Assembly (NCBI GenBank): GCA_029204225.1
Contig: CM055092.1
Coordinates: 65,446,923 to 65,510,922, forward strand
Direction: 5' to 3'
From: Diphasiastrum complanatum
Lineage: Eukaryota; Streptophyta; Lycopodiopsida; Lycopodiales; Lycopodiaceae
Length of the DNA stretch: 64,000 nucleotides
Of the stretch, positions 1 to 11,317 are shown piece after piece (the first letter of the stretch is position 1; every line of letters begins with the position of its first letter). Below the pieces are notes generated by a model. It searched no databases. It was not told the origin of the DNA and worked only from the letters and a program-made list of their open reading frames with translations. The translations under genes and the position numbers were made by a program.

Positions 1-545
1 AATCTGATTAATATGTGATGGAAATTGAGTCTCCATGATAAGATGTGGACCGTGGATTGGAGATCAACCATTGGATGAACTTGATGTGGACTCTAAGGGC
101 ACTGAAGGGCCATGTACACCGTCAATTTCATTAAAACGTTTCAAGTTGAAAGGGACCCTGAAGTTCAAATGCGTTTGAAAAAAGAGTTTTACTTCAAAGT
201 GAAGAAACAGTGTGTTTTCTTTAAGAGCCTTTAACTTTTGGTCTAAAGTTTCGTTTAAGGCCGTCCAAAAGCCAAAATCCTCCAAATTAAGGGCAGAAAA
301 GGACTGTACCCTGCAAGTACAATACCTGAAAACATAGGGATTTTCGCAGAGAAAGTGTTCGGAGTGCGCCAAAAGTCTTTTCACCATTCCAGTGGGCAAG
401 TAGTTGGGAGTTGGTGACGAAGGGTATTTCGGAGGACGACACCGTCATCCAGTGGTACCCCACAAAAATTAGTTTGTGTATATATATATTATATATATAT
501 TTAAAGTGTCTTGAAAAATATTTTACAAGCATTGAATGTTATTTA
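1..545. mobile_element. Rearranged Ty1/copia fragment (leader joined to LTR piece)
   Basis: Bases 1-449 are closely similar to 15,190-15,636, which lies in the untranslated leader of the copia element starting at 14,158. From about 450 on, the sequence matches the TATA-box part of that element's LTR (around 14,320-14,360, GTGGTAYCCCACAAAAATTAG). An internal deletion therefore appears to have joined the leader directly to a 3' LTR and removed all coding sequence. Open frames on the minus strand here recur in the second copy only because the DNA is repeated; they resemble no known protein. Confidence 0.6.
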
Positions 546-3500
546 CGCTAGTCTTTGTATATATACAAAGTAGGTAACCGCCCTTGGTGTTGGTAGGTAG
601 ATCTACTCAAACACTGGAGAAGCTATGAAGTTCAACCTAGAAGATGACATGGTGAAAAAACCCTAGGATGGCAACACTGGTAGGTGCAAATGCTCAAAAC
701 TGGAGCTACTATGTGTGGTTAGGTGACTTTCTTTTTCTTACTATGTACTAAAACATACTCAGCTAAATTTGAACACGAACTCACCTTAACTCGAACCTAG
801 TTTGAGTTCCTATCTTCAATAAACTCATCTCGATAAGCCTTGACTCGACTTAACAAGACTCAAGTTTGAACTCGAACCCGAACTCGGCCTAGATTCGAGT
901 ACTCAAATTATGTCTATCCAATAAAGCATATGCCAGAATAAAATGTGGGTATTATTCAACATAATCAATCACAATTTGGCAAGTGTTTTGAAACGTGAAA
1001 ACTCGAACTTAGAAGTTTGTTGCTCTACCCAACCAAGAAGGTTTTGACACGACAAAAATTGACAATAGTCGTAAAATTATGGCTTCCCATGTGTTTAGGT
1101 TTTATGGGTGACTTTCTTTTTCTTACAATGTACTAAAACATTATGTGAGTACAATTTGAAATTGAAGAGCCTCAACTCGAACCAGATTCGAGTTGAGAAT
1201 ACTTCACTTTGACCTTAATTTATTGCAAATATCAGATCTTCCTCAATTTAACTCATTTACATGTGTACTATGTAATAAAACATACTTCTCGAGCTCGTTC
1301 TTGAGCTCACCTCAACTCGAACCTGGTTCGAGATCTTGTCTTAATAAACTCAACATGACAAGGCTTGAGTGACTCAACAAAACTGCATCTCAAAATAGGA
1401 ATTGAACTCAAACTTGATCTCCACTTGAACAAAATTCGAGTCCTCAACTTCAGATTGCTATGAGTTATTGTCTTTCTTCACACCCAACTCGAGCCTGGCT
1501 CGAGTTAGCAAGACTTCAGTTGGCAAGAACTCGAACTCAACTCACCTCCACTTTAATTCGTGTTCAATAAAGTAAACCCTACAAGACTAAAATGAACAAG
1601 AATCTATCAACTCATCTCGAACCTTGAATAATATTTCACTTGAAATTATAATGAATATGAATCAATCTGAACCAAAGCTTGAACTCGAACCAGGTTTGAG
1701 TTGAGAAATCTCAACTTGAATCTAATTTTATGATATCTTGATTTGCATGAACTTGAATTGGAATTGGACTCCAAACTACATCTAAACTTCACCTTGAAAA
1801 AGAAACTTCACCTGAAATTTTAATGAATATGAATCAACCTGAACCAATCTAATTTTGATATAATCTCTGTGGTCAAATGGATTTGCTAGCACACACATAT
1901 GGTAGTAATGTTGGTAGGTAGATCTACTCAAACACTGGAGAAGCTATAATGATACAAAAAATACTCATCAAACAAACTGAGAAGTTCAATTTAGAAGATT
2001 ACATGGTGAAGAAACCCTAGGATGGCAACACTGGTAGGTGCAAATGCTCAAAACTGGAGCTACTATGATATGAAAACTAACCTATAAAGAAAACTCAAAA
2101 GGTAAACGAGATGTACAATAGGTGCATGACCATGTTGAAAACTTCTTTTTCTATCATCAAATTGGGTAAGTGTAGATATCTCAATTCAAATGTGGTTTCT
2201 GAACAAATAAGCTCAAACTATGTAGGTGCAATTTGAAATTGAAAATCCTCAACTCGAACCAGGTTTGAGTTGAGAAACTTTCACTTCGACATTTATTTTA
2301 ATGGCAAAAATTTTATCAAAATAAATTTAAGTCATTAACATGTGTACTATGTGTAAAACATACTCAGCTGAGCTTGAACAAAATGTCACCTTAATCAATC
2401 ATAATTCGGCAAGTGTTGTGAAACTTGACAACTCGAACCTAGAGGGTTGTTGCATAACCCAACTGAGAAGGTTTTGACTCGATGAAATTTGACACTAGTC
2501 ATAAAATATTGTGCCATCCATTATTTGAACATGAACTCAACTTAACTCGAACCCGGTTCGAGTTCCTATCTTCAATAAACTCATCTCGACAAGCCTTGAC
2601 TCGACTTAACTGAACTCGACCTAGATTCAAGTACTCAAATTATGTCAATCCAAAAAAGCATATGCCACAATAAAATGCAGGTATTATTCAACATAATCAA
2701 TCACAATTTGGCTACGAAGTTTGTTGCTCTACCCAACTGAGAAGGTTTTGACACGACAAAAATTGACAATAGTCATAAAATTATGGCTCCCCTTGTGTTT
2801 AGGTTTTATGGGTGACTTTTTTTTTTCTTACAATGTACTAAAACACATATTCGAGTTGAGAATACTTCACTTTGACTTTAATTTATTGCAAATATCAGAT
2901 CTTTATCAATTTAACTCATTTCCATGTGTACTATGCAATAAAGCATACTCGGCTGTACTCGAACTTGTTCTCGAGCTCACCTCAACTCGAACCTGGTTCG
3001 AGTTCTTGTCTCAATAAACTCAACATGACAAGACTTGAGTGACTCAACAAAACTGCATCTCGAAATAGGAATCAAACTCAAACTTGATCTCCACTTGAAC
3101 AAGACTCGAGTCCTCAACTTCAGATTGCTATGAGTTATTGTCTTTCTTCACACCCAACTCAAGCCTGGCTCGAGTTGGCAAGAATCACCTCCACTTTAAT
3201 TTGAGTTCAATATAGTAAACCCTACAAGACTAAATTGAACAAGAATCTATCAACTCAACTTGAACCTTGTTCATCAATAAACCTAGACTTTCATCCCGTT
3301 TAGTCTATAGTTCAGCTATTGTGGGGTCTAGCTTGAACCCAAACCAGGTTCGAGTTGAGAAATCTCAACTTCACTCTAATTTTGTGATATCTTGATCATG
3401 AAGTTGAACTGGAATTGGACTTCAAATGAAATCAAAGCTTCACCTTGAAGAAGAAACTTCACTTGAAATTATATTTAATATAAATCAACCCGAACCAATC

Positions 3501-3960
3501 TATTCCTGATATATTTTCTGTAGTCAAATTAGGTAAGTGTATATTGTTATGAGTTATTGTCTTTCTTCACACCCTACTCTGGCCTGACTCAAGTTGGCAA
3601 GAACTCGAACTCAGCTCAGCTCACCTCAAATCCACCTTAATTCGAGTTCAATAGAGTAAACCCTACAGGACTAAACTGAACGAGAATCTATCATCCACTC
3701 AACTCGAACCTTGTTCATCAATCAACCTAGACTTTCATCCCATTTAATCTATAGTTCAGATATTGTGGGGTGAGCTTGAACTCAAACCAGGTTTGAGTTG
3801 AGAAATCTCAACTTCAATCTAATTTCATGATATACTGATCATGATCTTGAATTGGAATTGAACTAAAAACTAAATCTAAACTTCACATTGAAGAAGAAAC
3901 TTCACCTGAAATTTTAATGAATATGAGTCAACCTTAGACAAATTAGATGACTGTAGATTG
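545..3960. repeat. Complex repeat block rich in CTCGAACC/GGTTCGAG palindromes
   Basis: No credible gene lies in these 3.4 kb. Segments repeat with indels: 585-715 recurs at 1,905-2,065, 1,063-1,600 recurs near 2,766-3,240, and 3,121-3,320 recurs near 3,547-3,760. Within them an 8-bp inverted repeat of the form CTCGAACC-N-GGTTCGAG, exact or degenerate, recurs about every 150-400 bp (for example near 1,188, 1,317, 1,487, 1,688, 2,253, 2,547, 2,987, 3,163, 3,341 and 3,780). The origin is unknown: non-coding interior of a retroelement or a degenerate satellite are both possible. Confidence 0.7.
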
Positions 3961-5830
3961 CTATGAGTTCTTTTTAAATAAGTGTAGATTGCTATAATCA
4001 TGAACTTGAACTGGAATTGGACACCTGATATCTGTTTGGATGGCCTTTTCTGATATTACTAATGCTGGCTCATATGTTTGCGTCTCCTGATCTTGTCCTT
4101 GTATAGGTTCTTCCGCATCAGAGATCTGCATTTGGCTTGATTGGAATCTGGCCTCTTCTAGTTCTTCCTTCAGCTTCTCATAGGCAATCATCTGCGACTG
4201 TAGATATTGCATCTGGAAGGTCTGGATCATCCGCTCCTAGATTCTCTTTCACGCTACTGGATCAATTTGGTACCTGCCATGAAATACGCAGGCACCGAGT
4301 GTGACTTTGGCACTAATTCACCAGAGTATTGCCTCTTTGACCTGTTTTTTGTATATCTGATTGTCTTTCTTTAGCATCTCTACAGAATTTTGTAGTTGGG
4401 CAATGGACTCCTGAGCACTACTGAGTTCATTGTTCAGTTTCACATTGCTACTTTGAAGAGTGGCTCTTGCTCATCTTTCTTCCTGCAAGGAAGCCTGCAG
4501 GGTCTGAAGTTGTTGTTTGAGAAGGATGTTCTCATTTTCGAAAGCGTTGGACTGCTCCTGCATCTCTTCCAACACTTTAAGTGTGGCATCTTGTCTTCCT
4601 TTTGCTTCTTCCAGCTCTGTCTCTTTCCTGCTCAGCTCCGCATTGGCTGATTTGAGCTCCTCATTTGTATAGGCTAGTTGAGTCTTAGTCTCACTCAGCT
4701 CTGCATCTGTTTGGGTGAGGTCTGTTGGGACTCTTTCATACTTGGACCCCAGCTTTTTGGATACCTTTTCCAAGCTAGAGGTGTTGTATAGCTGCCCGAG
4801 TATTCGGCAGTAGTGTTCCAAAAACCTGTTGATATAACTCGACATCGAGGATTGGTTCCTTGACGTCGCTTTCGCTGCCCTGCTGGTCCTCAGAAAGCTG
4901 CTCTACTCCTTGTGGTTCTGGTTCTTGTGGTATTTCAGCCTGATTTTGCTCTTGATCAGCAATGTTCTCTGCCTCTTCTTCCACGTCCTTATTTCCTTCT
5001 GGGCTGGTCAATGGTGTATACTGGGATGATGGCGAAGACATCCTCACCGAGCTTCCTTGACTTGATGATGATGTTGTGGCTGCTGCGGCGGTTGTCTTTG
5101 ATGTCTGCATTTGGGATTCTGCCTCAATTGATGGCGCTAGCCCTGGTAATACTGGTGCAGTCCTGATATCCTCCTGCAATGTCAGCACACCTGCATGCAT
5201 GCATAAGATGCCCATCTGTTGACCCAGTCTGGAGAACTGATTTACTTTTATTAATTTACAGAATTGCTTAAAAGCAATCCGTCCGAAGGCAATCTGCTCT
5301 CCATTTAAGGCTCTCAACAGGTATCCCATATTGGTATTTGAGATTGTGTACTCTTGCTCCGGTAGAAAGATAGAAGCAAGAGTAAATTGAACGAAGCTCT
5401 TGAGATTGGGGTCTCTAATGTAAGAGAGTTTGTATCCCTGTTTCTCAAGATAAGCTCCTTCTTGAAAAACTTCGCTCTCCGCAATGAAATCTGGTTTGGT
5501 AACTGGCATGCTGCCGTCCATAGGCAATCCTAAGGCACGACAATAAAACCCCTCTGTGATTATAATCTCTTGATTGCGGACAATTGTGGAAATATGTCCT
5601 TCCTCTATTTCGCCCAAGTTGCGGATCAACTCATAACAAAGATCAGTAAGAATAATTGATGGATTGAATTGAAGAAGACCTTCAATTCGCGCGCGAACAG
5701 CTAGTGGTTGTAAGATTGGTAGCACTGGCTTTGGGTGTGTCTTGAATACGATCGCCATAGTGCTTGCAAATGTAAACGCGCGATGGCAGACGAGAGCTTG
5801 ATCGCAACAATTTGCAATTTCAGAGAGCAA
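3961..5830 (-). pseudogene. Retroelement-associated third ORF: plant-transposon-protein-like N-terminus plus long coiled coil
   Basis: The main open frame (5,830-4,775) probably starts at the internal methionine of MAIVFKTHP. Its first about 230 residues are globular. The order of short motifs (TIVRNQEIIITE, ALGLP, a PEQ segment, then a GIL.MHAGV segment) recalls the putative plant transposon protein domain found beside Athila/Tat-type gypsy pol genes. A Ser/Thr-rich then acidic Glu/Gln-rich linker follows. After a frameshift near 4,840 the frame 4,845-4,471 gives a strong heptad coiled coil; an in-frame stop near 4,468 is followed by more coiled coil, and 4,230-3,961 gives a last helical piece. 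It lies downstream of the minus-strand integrase, where Athila/Tat elements carry an additional or env-like ORF. I see no membrane segment, so I do not call it an envelope. Broken as read. Confidence 0.5.
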
Positions 5831-6325
5831 GAGTGATGGAAAATGGTAGCGACAACAATTGAAGTGTTTGAGGTTTTAGGCGTATTGATGATATTTCGAC
5901 AGATTGGACTACTATTAAATGAAAACATGTCCTTCATTTTGAAGGTACATACTAAATAATAAAGTGTCTAGTCCAAAAAACAAAAATAAATAAATAAAAA
6001 AATGCAGGAATGCTTCTCTTGGTAAGCTTATTTGTCCCTTCGTTAAAATGTGAAAAATGCAAAGGTGTCAGAAGGTAAAATCCCGAAAAATGTGAAGGTA
6101 AGTGTCACAATTTCCGTATTGGTGAACTCACTAAATACACCATATTCCAATATAGTGTCGGGTTTTTCGCAAAATATAAATGTAGTGAAGGTCTCGGCTT
6201 TTTCGCAATACAAACAATTGTAGCATGCTTTGGCATTTTCGCAAAAAATGTAAACTTCGGTAAGAAAAAAAAAATAAAAAAAATAATAATAATAATGGCC
6301 TTAAAAAACTGATGTATCGGACATT
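5831..6325. other. Spacer between gypsy integrase and the downstream ORF
   Basis: About 0.5 kb of A/T-rich sequence without coding signal. Short degenerate repeats of the type GGNTTTTTCGCAA occur at about 6,163, 6,200 and 6,230 on the plus strand. They may be remnants of a tandem array in the element's pol-to-ORF3 spacer. No promoter or terminator can be assigned. Confidence 0.5.
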
Positions 6326-8071
6326 AGTCATAGTAGCGCTTCACCCTTGAACCATTTACTCGAGTGTCAAGTAAATGTCCTTGGAGATCAGCTAACTGAA
6401 GTGATCCATTATTAAAAACTTCTATAACTTTATACGGTCCCATCCATCTGACATGTAATTTTCCAGAAAACAACATGTGTCTGTTATCATACAGAAGCAC
6501 ATAGTCCCCTTGTTTAATTTTTATTTTCTTAATGGATTGATCAAATTTTTTTTTTTTTTTACTCTGAACTCATTCAGTCTCGATTAATGAAAGACGACGA
6601 TCCTCTTCCAATTGCATCAAAGAAATCATCCGCTCCCGGAGACTATCGTGTTCATCCATTCGCTCTTCATTACTAATGTGAAACGTCGGAACTTCGAATT
6701 CTATTGGTAGTATGGGATGCATTCGATACACAAGATAATATGGAGTCTGCCTAGTTGTAATCTTTTCAGCAGTTCTATATGCCCATAAGACAGATGGTAA
6801 CTTCTGATCCCAATCAGAAAAATGTGTTTCCATTACTTTATTCAAAATTTTAAATAGAATTCCATTTGACCGCTCCGTAAGCCCATTTGCTTTTGGATTA
6901 TATGGAGTGGTTTGGCGATGTGTAATAGAAAATATGACAACATGGCTTCAATGGTCTGATTAAGGAAATGGATTTTCCTATTGCTAACGAGTTCTAAGGG
7001 ACAACCATATCGCATTATAATGTTTTGGAATAAAAACTTTGCTACAGTCTTAGTATCGTTCTTAATTGTGGCTTCGGCCTCTACCATCTTGGTAGCATAG
7101 TCCGTGGCAACGAGTATGTAATGACGACGAGTTTTACATGTGGTCGGTTTGATAGGTCCTACAAAATCTACCCCCCACTTCTCAAAAGGTGCTAAGGGGA
7201 TAATTGGAGTAAGTGGCCAATGTGTTGCAAAGCTGGGTTTCCCCATCCTCTGGCATGCATCACATTTTTTCATGAAAATTTTAACATCTCTATAGACGGT
7301 AGGCCACAAAAATTTAGTATTAAAAAAAAATTTTGCAGTGTTTTTAAGAGCATAATGACCCCCCGAATCTTCTTCATGTAATGCACTTATTACAATGGTC
7401 GTCTCAGTTCGTTCTAAACATCGACGGAGACTATCGTCAGCTCCTAATTTATACAATATATTATTTACAATAGTGTAAGATCCTACCTTAGAAAGAAAAA
7501 CAGTTTTTTGCTGTTTATTAGAATGTTTAGGATATATCTGGTCCTGTAAAAAATTAATAACGTCCCTATAAATTGATGTTTCTGATTGAATACTCATTAT
7601 ATGTTCATCTAGAAATTCATCAAAAATAGGTTCTAATTGGTTTTTTGTTTGGAGGCGGGATATGTAATCAGCATTTTGATGATCCTTGCCTCTTCTTAAT
7701 TCTACTTCATAATGAAACTCATCTAATAATAATACACATCTAGCTATTCTACCCGAAAGATCAGGTTTATTCACTAAATGTTTTAATGCGTAGTGATCTA
7801 CATGAAAAACAAAAGGGTATCCTAAAAGGTAATGTCTAAATTTCTTTACTGAATAAATCATCCCTAATGCTTCTCGCTCTGTAGCGGAATAATTCTTTTC
7901 TGATGCAGCAAGGTGCCTTCCTGCATAGTAAATTGGATAATCTATATTTTGGTCATCTTTCTGACTAAGAACCACACCTATCGCAAACGACGATGTGTCT
8001 ACATATACATGGAACTTTTTAGCCCAATTTGGAGGTCTAACCCTAGTGGCTTCTGCTAATGACTGTTTCAA
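6326..8071 (-). pseudogene. Ty3/gypsy RNase H and integrase (Athila/Tat-like), frameshifted
   Basis: The open frame 8,071-6,842 starts with RNase H: acidic residues are visible at VDTSS (about residue 25), ATERE (about 66), HVDHY (about 92) and NADYIS (about 135). Integrase follows, with an H-H-C-C zinc finger ending in KKCDACQRMGK and the core starting VDFVGP. A frameshift near 6,950 moves the C-terminal core (TTPYNPKANGLTER, with the catalytic Glu) into another frame that continues at 6,845-6,570. The C-terminal beta-barrel (GDYVLLYD, WMGPYKV, VNGSRVKRYY) ends near 6,326 after another break at the T-run around 6,550. The VNG.R.K.Y ending without a chromodomain points to the non-chromovirus branch. 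The expected second catalytic Asp is Asn (SNRKIHF), so this copy should be catalytically dead. Confidence 0.9.
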
Positions 8072-8125
8072 TTTATCAAAAGCTTTCTGATGGTCTTGTG
8101 TCCAACGGTACCCAACAAATTTTTT

Positions 8126-9013
8126 CTAATAACTTGTTAAAGGAGTTACTATTATAGCACAATCTTTAATTATCCTCCGATAGTAACCTACATGACCTAG
8201 AAAACCCCTAAGCTCTCTTAAATTGGTTGGTTCTAATAATTCTAAAATCATTTTTATTTTTTCAATGTCGGCTTGTATACCATCCTTTGAAATTTTATGT
8301 CCTAAAAGGATTCCTTCCCTCATCCCAAAGTAAGACTTAGCTGGATGCAGTTTAAGAGATGTCTCTTGACATCTTCTCAATGTTTTCTCTAATGCATCTA
8401 AATGGTTTTTAGTTGATAAATAGACACAAAAGTCATCCATAAAAATTTCTAAAAACTTTCTTAAATTTTTTTGAAAAATATTCGTCATCATACGTTGGAA
8501 TGTGGCAGGTGCATTACAAAGACCAAAGGGCATTCGCGTATATGTGTACGTCCCCCAATCAGTGGTGAAAGTTGTTTTGGATCTATCTTCCTCTTTCATA
8601 AAACCTTGGTTATAACCTGAGAATCCATCTAAAAAACTATAACGTTCATGACCAGCTACTTGGTCAAGAATGGTATCTATATACGGCAAAGGATGATAAT
8701 CCTTTGCTGTAGCAGCATTTAGTTTCCTAAAATCCTGACAAACTCTAATCTTGCCCGTCTTCTTCTTAGGTACTATAACTATTGGTGATACCCACTCACT
8801 ACTTAGAACATGATATATAATACCCACTCTAAGACATCTATCTAATTCGTCTTTTACTAATAAGGAGTACTTTGGATTCAATCTATATTGACGTTGTCTA
8901 ACAGGTATTGTTCCTTGAATGAGATCTATTCTATGTTCGTCCCAATTAACTAGTATTCCTATTAAATCATCCATTGACCAAGCAAACACATTTTGGTATT
9001 TTTGAAGAAGCAA
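8126..9013 (-). pseudogene. Ty3/gypsy reverse transcriptase domain
   Basis: This open stretch covers nearly a full Ty3-type RT domain. Visible motifs in order are SPIVIVPKK, VCQDFRKLN, SFLDGFSGY (first catalytic Asp, about residue 129), MPFGLCNAPATFQ, the active-site FMDDF at about residues 191-195, and LGHKIS near the thumb. It continues, after a short break at about 8,070-8,125, into RNase H. It is part of the same minus-strand pol as the protease at 9,235-9,660. The RT catalytic residues look intact, unlike the integrase. The first residue given is only where the frame opens, since RT is cleaved from a polyprotein. Confidence 0.93.
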
Positions 9014-9234
9014 TATATACTCTTCACGTTCTTGGTTCGATTGATGTCTATAGATTCAAAGTCTTACTTTTATTAATTTTTATTTCTACATAATATGTTT
9101 TATCTACCATCCCCTCGGTCAGACTTGCTCTGGTTCCACCCAGAACTGTCTTGACTCGGATGTTATCGGTATTTCTTCTTCCTCATCAATCTCATAACAT
9201 TCTATGAAATTGATCCATGATTCAGCATGTCTAG

Positions 9235-9660
9235 CTAACTGCTCACCCATCTCAAAAGGTGATCCCCTATTGGACTGGCTGTGAGAATGCTTGGAAAAAA
9301 TATTTGTTTGGTAGACCAATTTATAATAGCATCTGCTTGATATAACCATGGTCTTCCAAATAATATCAAATAAAGTGGTGTATCTATTGGATCTATGACA
9401 AGAAAATTCATAACAAACGTCTTTGTCTCTATAATTACGTTAATACCTCTTAGCTCACCTATTGGTATACATTTAGTTGCGTCCGCTAAATGGATTTTGT
9501 GATAAGTGATAGGCTGTATCTGGTTCTCTAATCCTAATTCTTTAACCATTATTTTCATTACTAGATTGATACTAGATCCTGAGTCTATTAGTATTCTATT
9601 TATAGTCTGATCTCCTATGATCGCACTAATCTCTGGAACTCCATCAATCTCCTCTATCTA
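9235..9660 (-). pseudogene. Ty3/gypsy aspartic protease region of pol
   Basis: The minus-strand translation shows ILIDSGSSINLV (active-site D-S-G), then the flap-side segment HLADATKCIPIG and the C-terminal FGRPWLYQADAIINW, the usual pattern of a plant Ty3/gypsy pepsin-like retroviral protease. It sits directly upstream of the RT on the same strand. Stops just upstream and in the linker to RT (about 9,014-9,118) mean the polyprotein is no longer continuous. A related protease fragment is at 15,687-16,125. Confidence 0.85.
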
Positions 9661-9894
9661 CATATTCTACTCTATTACTGTATGCAGGTATACTTAGTGT
9701 GACTACCTTCTCCCCTTTCTCAGTCCCTACTGACTGAAGCCATCTTCCTCCGAAGTATAGCTCGAGGAAGATGTAGGTGTCTCGCCTTCGTACTTATCTT
9801 TTTCCCATGATATGGAAGTTCTTTTATGACTTTTTCCTGTCAGTGTCTCCGTCTGGTCTCTGAAGGTAATCTCCTTTTTCTTCCAATGGGTTAT

Positions 9895-10020
9895 AACATC
9901 GGCCTGATAGAGCCATGGTTGTCCTAATACACTTTATATGACGATTGTCTCGTAGTTTTTAACATCGACCTGATAGAGCCATGGTCGTCCTAATACACTT
10001 TTTATGACAATTGTCTCAGA
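9895..10020. repeat. 66-bp tandem duplication of a protease-derived segment
   Basis: Bases 9,895-9,960 and 9,961-10,020 repeat the same segment with a few changes (both contain CCTGATAGAGCCATGG and CCTAATACACTTT). On the minus strand each copy encodes a VLG(R/Q)PWLYQ(V/A)DV motif, the C-terminal strand of a gypsy protease. A second, non-collinear protease end is therefore embedded upstream of the main protease. Confidence 0.7.
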
Positions 10021-10392
10021 TTCAGTGAAGTAAAAAAGATCCGATATATCTGATATTGTCAAAAAGGAATTATTATCTATATTATAAGAAGGCAAAGTGA
10101 TCAAAGATTTATCAGAAGCAGAAAGGGTAGTGGGTGTTCTAGGGCCTATAAACATAGCCCTATTTCGAGCAGGATCAAAATCTGAACAATCATCTAAATT
10201 AACACTCGTATCAATAAAAAAAGTATCTATATCTACAATCTTTGACTTTTCAAACTTTGTACCACTAGAAGAAGCTGCTGCAAAAGTGAAGGGGACAACC
10301 TCAGAATCGTCAAAAATATTTAACAAAAGCAGACTGAAAATCAACAAATCTACATTTTGTATTATGAATTGGGCACTCATCTACAGACTGGA

Positions 10393-10692
10393 AATCATTA
10401 TGTAACTTGGTAAAGACTCTGTCAAGCTTAGCTTTATAGATATGCTTGTCGAGTGCCACTAGGTCCTGATAATGAATCATGTCCTTATTCTGAGATCTGA
10501 ATAACGGAGTACTGAGTAGGGACTTAAATATGAGATATATCTTAGAAAATGTCTCCACACCAGGGCCCTCATTTATAGAAGGTATGATAAACAGGAAAGG
10601 AGAAAAAAGAGATTTCAAATACTCCAACCTATCAGTAATACCAAATTCATGAAAAAAAAGAAAGCAAACTAGAATCAAAATTAGACATTTTA
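10393..10692 (-). pseudogene. Divergent minus-strand ORF upstream of the gypsy protease (gag-like position, unrecognised)
   Basis: An ATG at about 10,692 (MSNFDS) opens a minus-strand frame that runs into a stop within a T-run. In the neighbouring frame the reading continues as HEFGITDRLEYLKSLF to VFTKLHND near 10,395. The same protein-like sequence is encoded by copy 2 (16,127-16,425), where it joins directly to a gypsy protease (DSGSSVNIM). It lies where gag should be and is led by a minus-strand TATA box at 11,001-11,007. I do not recognise a domain and see no zinc knuckle. Conservation of the reading between the two copies suggests it once coded. Confidence 0.45.
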
Positions 10693-10720
10693 AACAAAAA
10701 CAACAGAACAAAAGTTTCAA

Positions 10721-10951
10721 ATATCGCTCTCAGGCGCAAACCGCAGGTCAGGCAAGCACATCAAGGCAACATGCGCTCGAGAGCAATATTACAAGTTGGG
10801 GTATCGGATCCGAGCACAGAAACATAGAGCACAAAAGAAAAGAGATGAAAAGCGCGTTTGAATGCGATACCAGACAAGGCAGTATCAGTTCCAGGCGCAA
10901 AATAGTCAACAGAGGGTAATGAGAGCAAGTGGCACACTTGAAATCGATATC
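10721..10951 (-). promoter_or_regulatory. Minus-side leader array: six alternately inverted 17-20 bp motifs
   Basis: Read on the plus strand, six related motifs lie at 10,721-10,737, 10,773-10,790, 10,801-10,817, 10,852-10,871, 10,882-10,898 and 10,932-10,951. On the minus strand the TATA-proximal one reads GATATCGATTTCAAGTGTGC. The following ones alternate between this orientation and its reverse complement, giving potential hairpins. All lie within about 280 bp downstream of the minus-strand TATA box, so they should be in the 5' leader of the divergent minus transcript. Confidence 0.65.
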
Positions 10952-11000
10952 CGGCCAAGAAATCATAAATCTGCGTGAAAATCCGAGCCGAAAAAGACCT

Positions 11001-11007
11001 ATTTATA
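11001..11007 (-). promoter_or_regulatory. TATA box of the minus-strand divergent transcript
   Basis: The minus strand reads TATAAATAGG here, a near-perfect plant TATA box about 310 bp upstream of the minus ATG at 10,692. In copy 2 the corresponding site (16,721-16,730) has decayed to TGTAAATAGG. Confidence 0.6.
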
Positions 11008-11259
11008 AAAAAAAAAATTGCACATGTGGAGGAGTGGCAAAGGAATACGTGTCGACTTGTGATTCGTCAAAATAAATAGAATGATTGATTTGACATCTGT
11101 CACATGCGAGAATAACATGCGTCGAGGACGGATTCATGCACGTGTCCCAGCCCACGTCACCTCATAATTGGGTCATCATTGTTAGTACGGACATACCACA
11201 CAGACTAATAATCTAACGACATGTGTCTTCGCCGTCTTTTCACACATGCAAAAATTTTG
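11008..11259. promoter_or_regulatory. Core of the divergent promoter with ACGT-core (G-box/ABRE-like) sites
   Basis: Between the two TATA boxes there are no ORFs but repeated ACGT cores: ATACGTGTCGACT near 11,045, GCACGTGTCCCAGCCCACGTC near 11,138-11,158 and ACATGTGTC near 11,220. The second copy (16,745-16,970) keeps them as ACACGTGTC, CCCACGTGG and ACACGTGTC. ACGTGTC is the core bound by plant bZIP/ABRE factors; binding here is inference. Confidence 0.5.
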
Positions 11260-11269
11260 TATATATAAG
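11260..11269 (+). promoter_or_regulatory. TATA box of the plus-strand H3-like transcript
   Basis: TATATATAAG lies about 310 bp upstream of the H3-like ATG at 11,574, mirroring the spacing on the other side. The second copy keeps the same box at 16,972-16,980. Confidence 0.65.
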
Positions 11270-11317
11270 TCCTCGGAATTTTGATTTTTTTTGGCAAATT
11301 TTTTGCTTTTTGCTCCC

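Noticed and set aside
64-399. Protein-coding gene, because a similar 111-codon frame recurs at 15,253-15,588
   Set aside because: The DNA itself is repeated within a copia leader on the other strand, which explains the matching frames; no domain is seen.
545-3960. GGTTCGAG elements as tRNA B boxes or SINE promoters
   Set aside because: The dyads lack the conserved C of the B-box consensus and no A box lies at the right distance.
4912-5166. Plus-strand frame within the coiled-coil ORF region
   Set aside because: Shadow of the minus-strand ORF.
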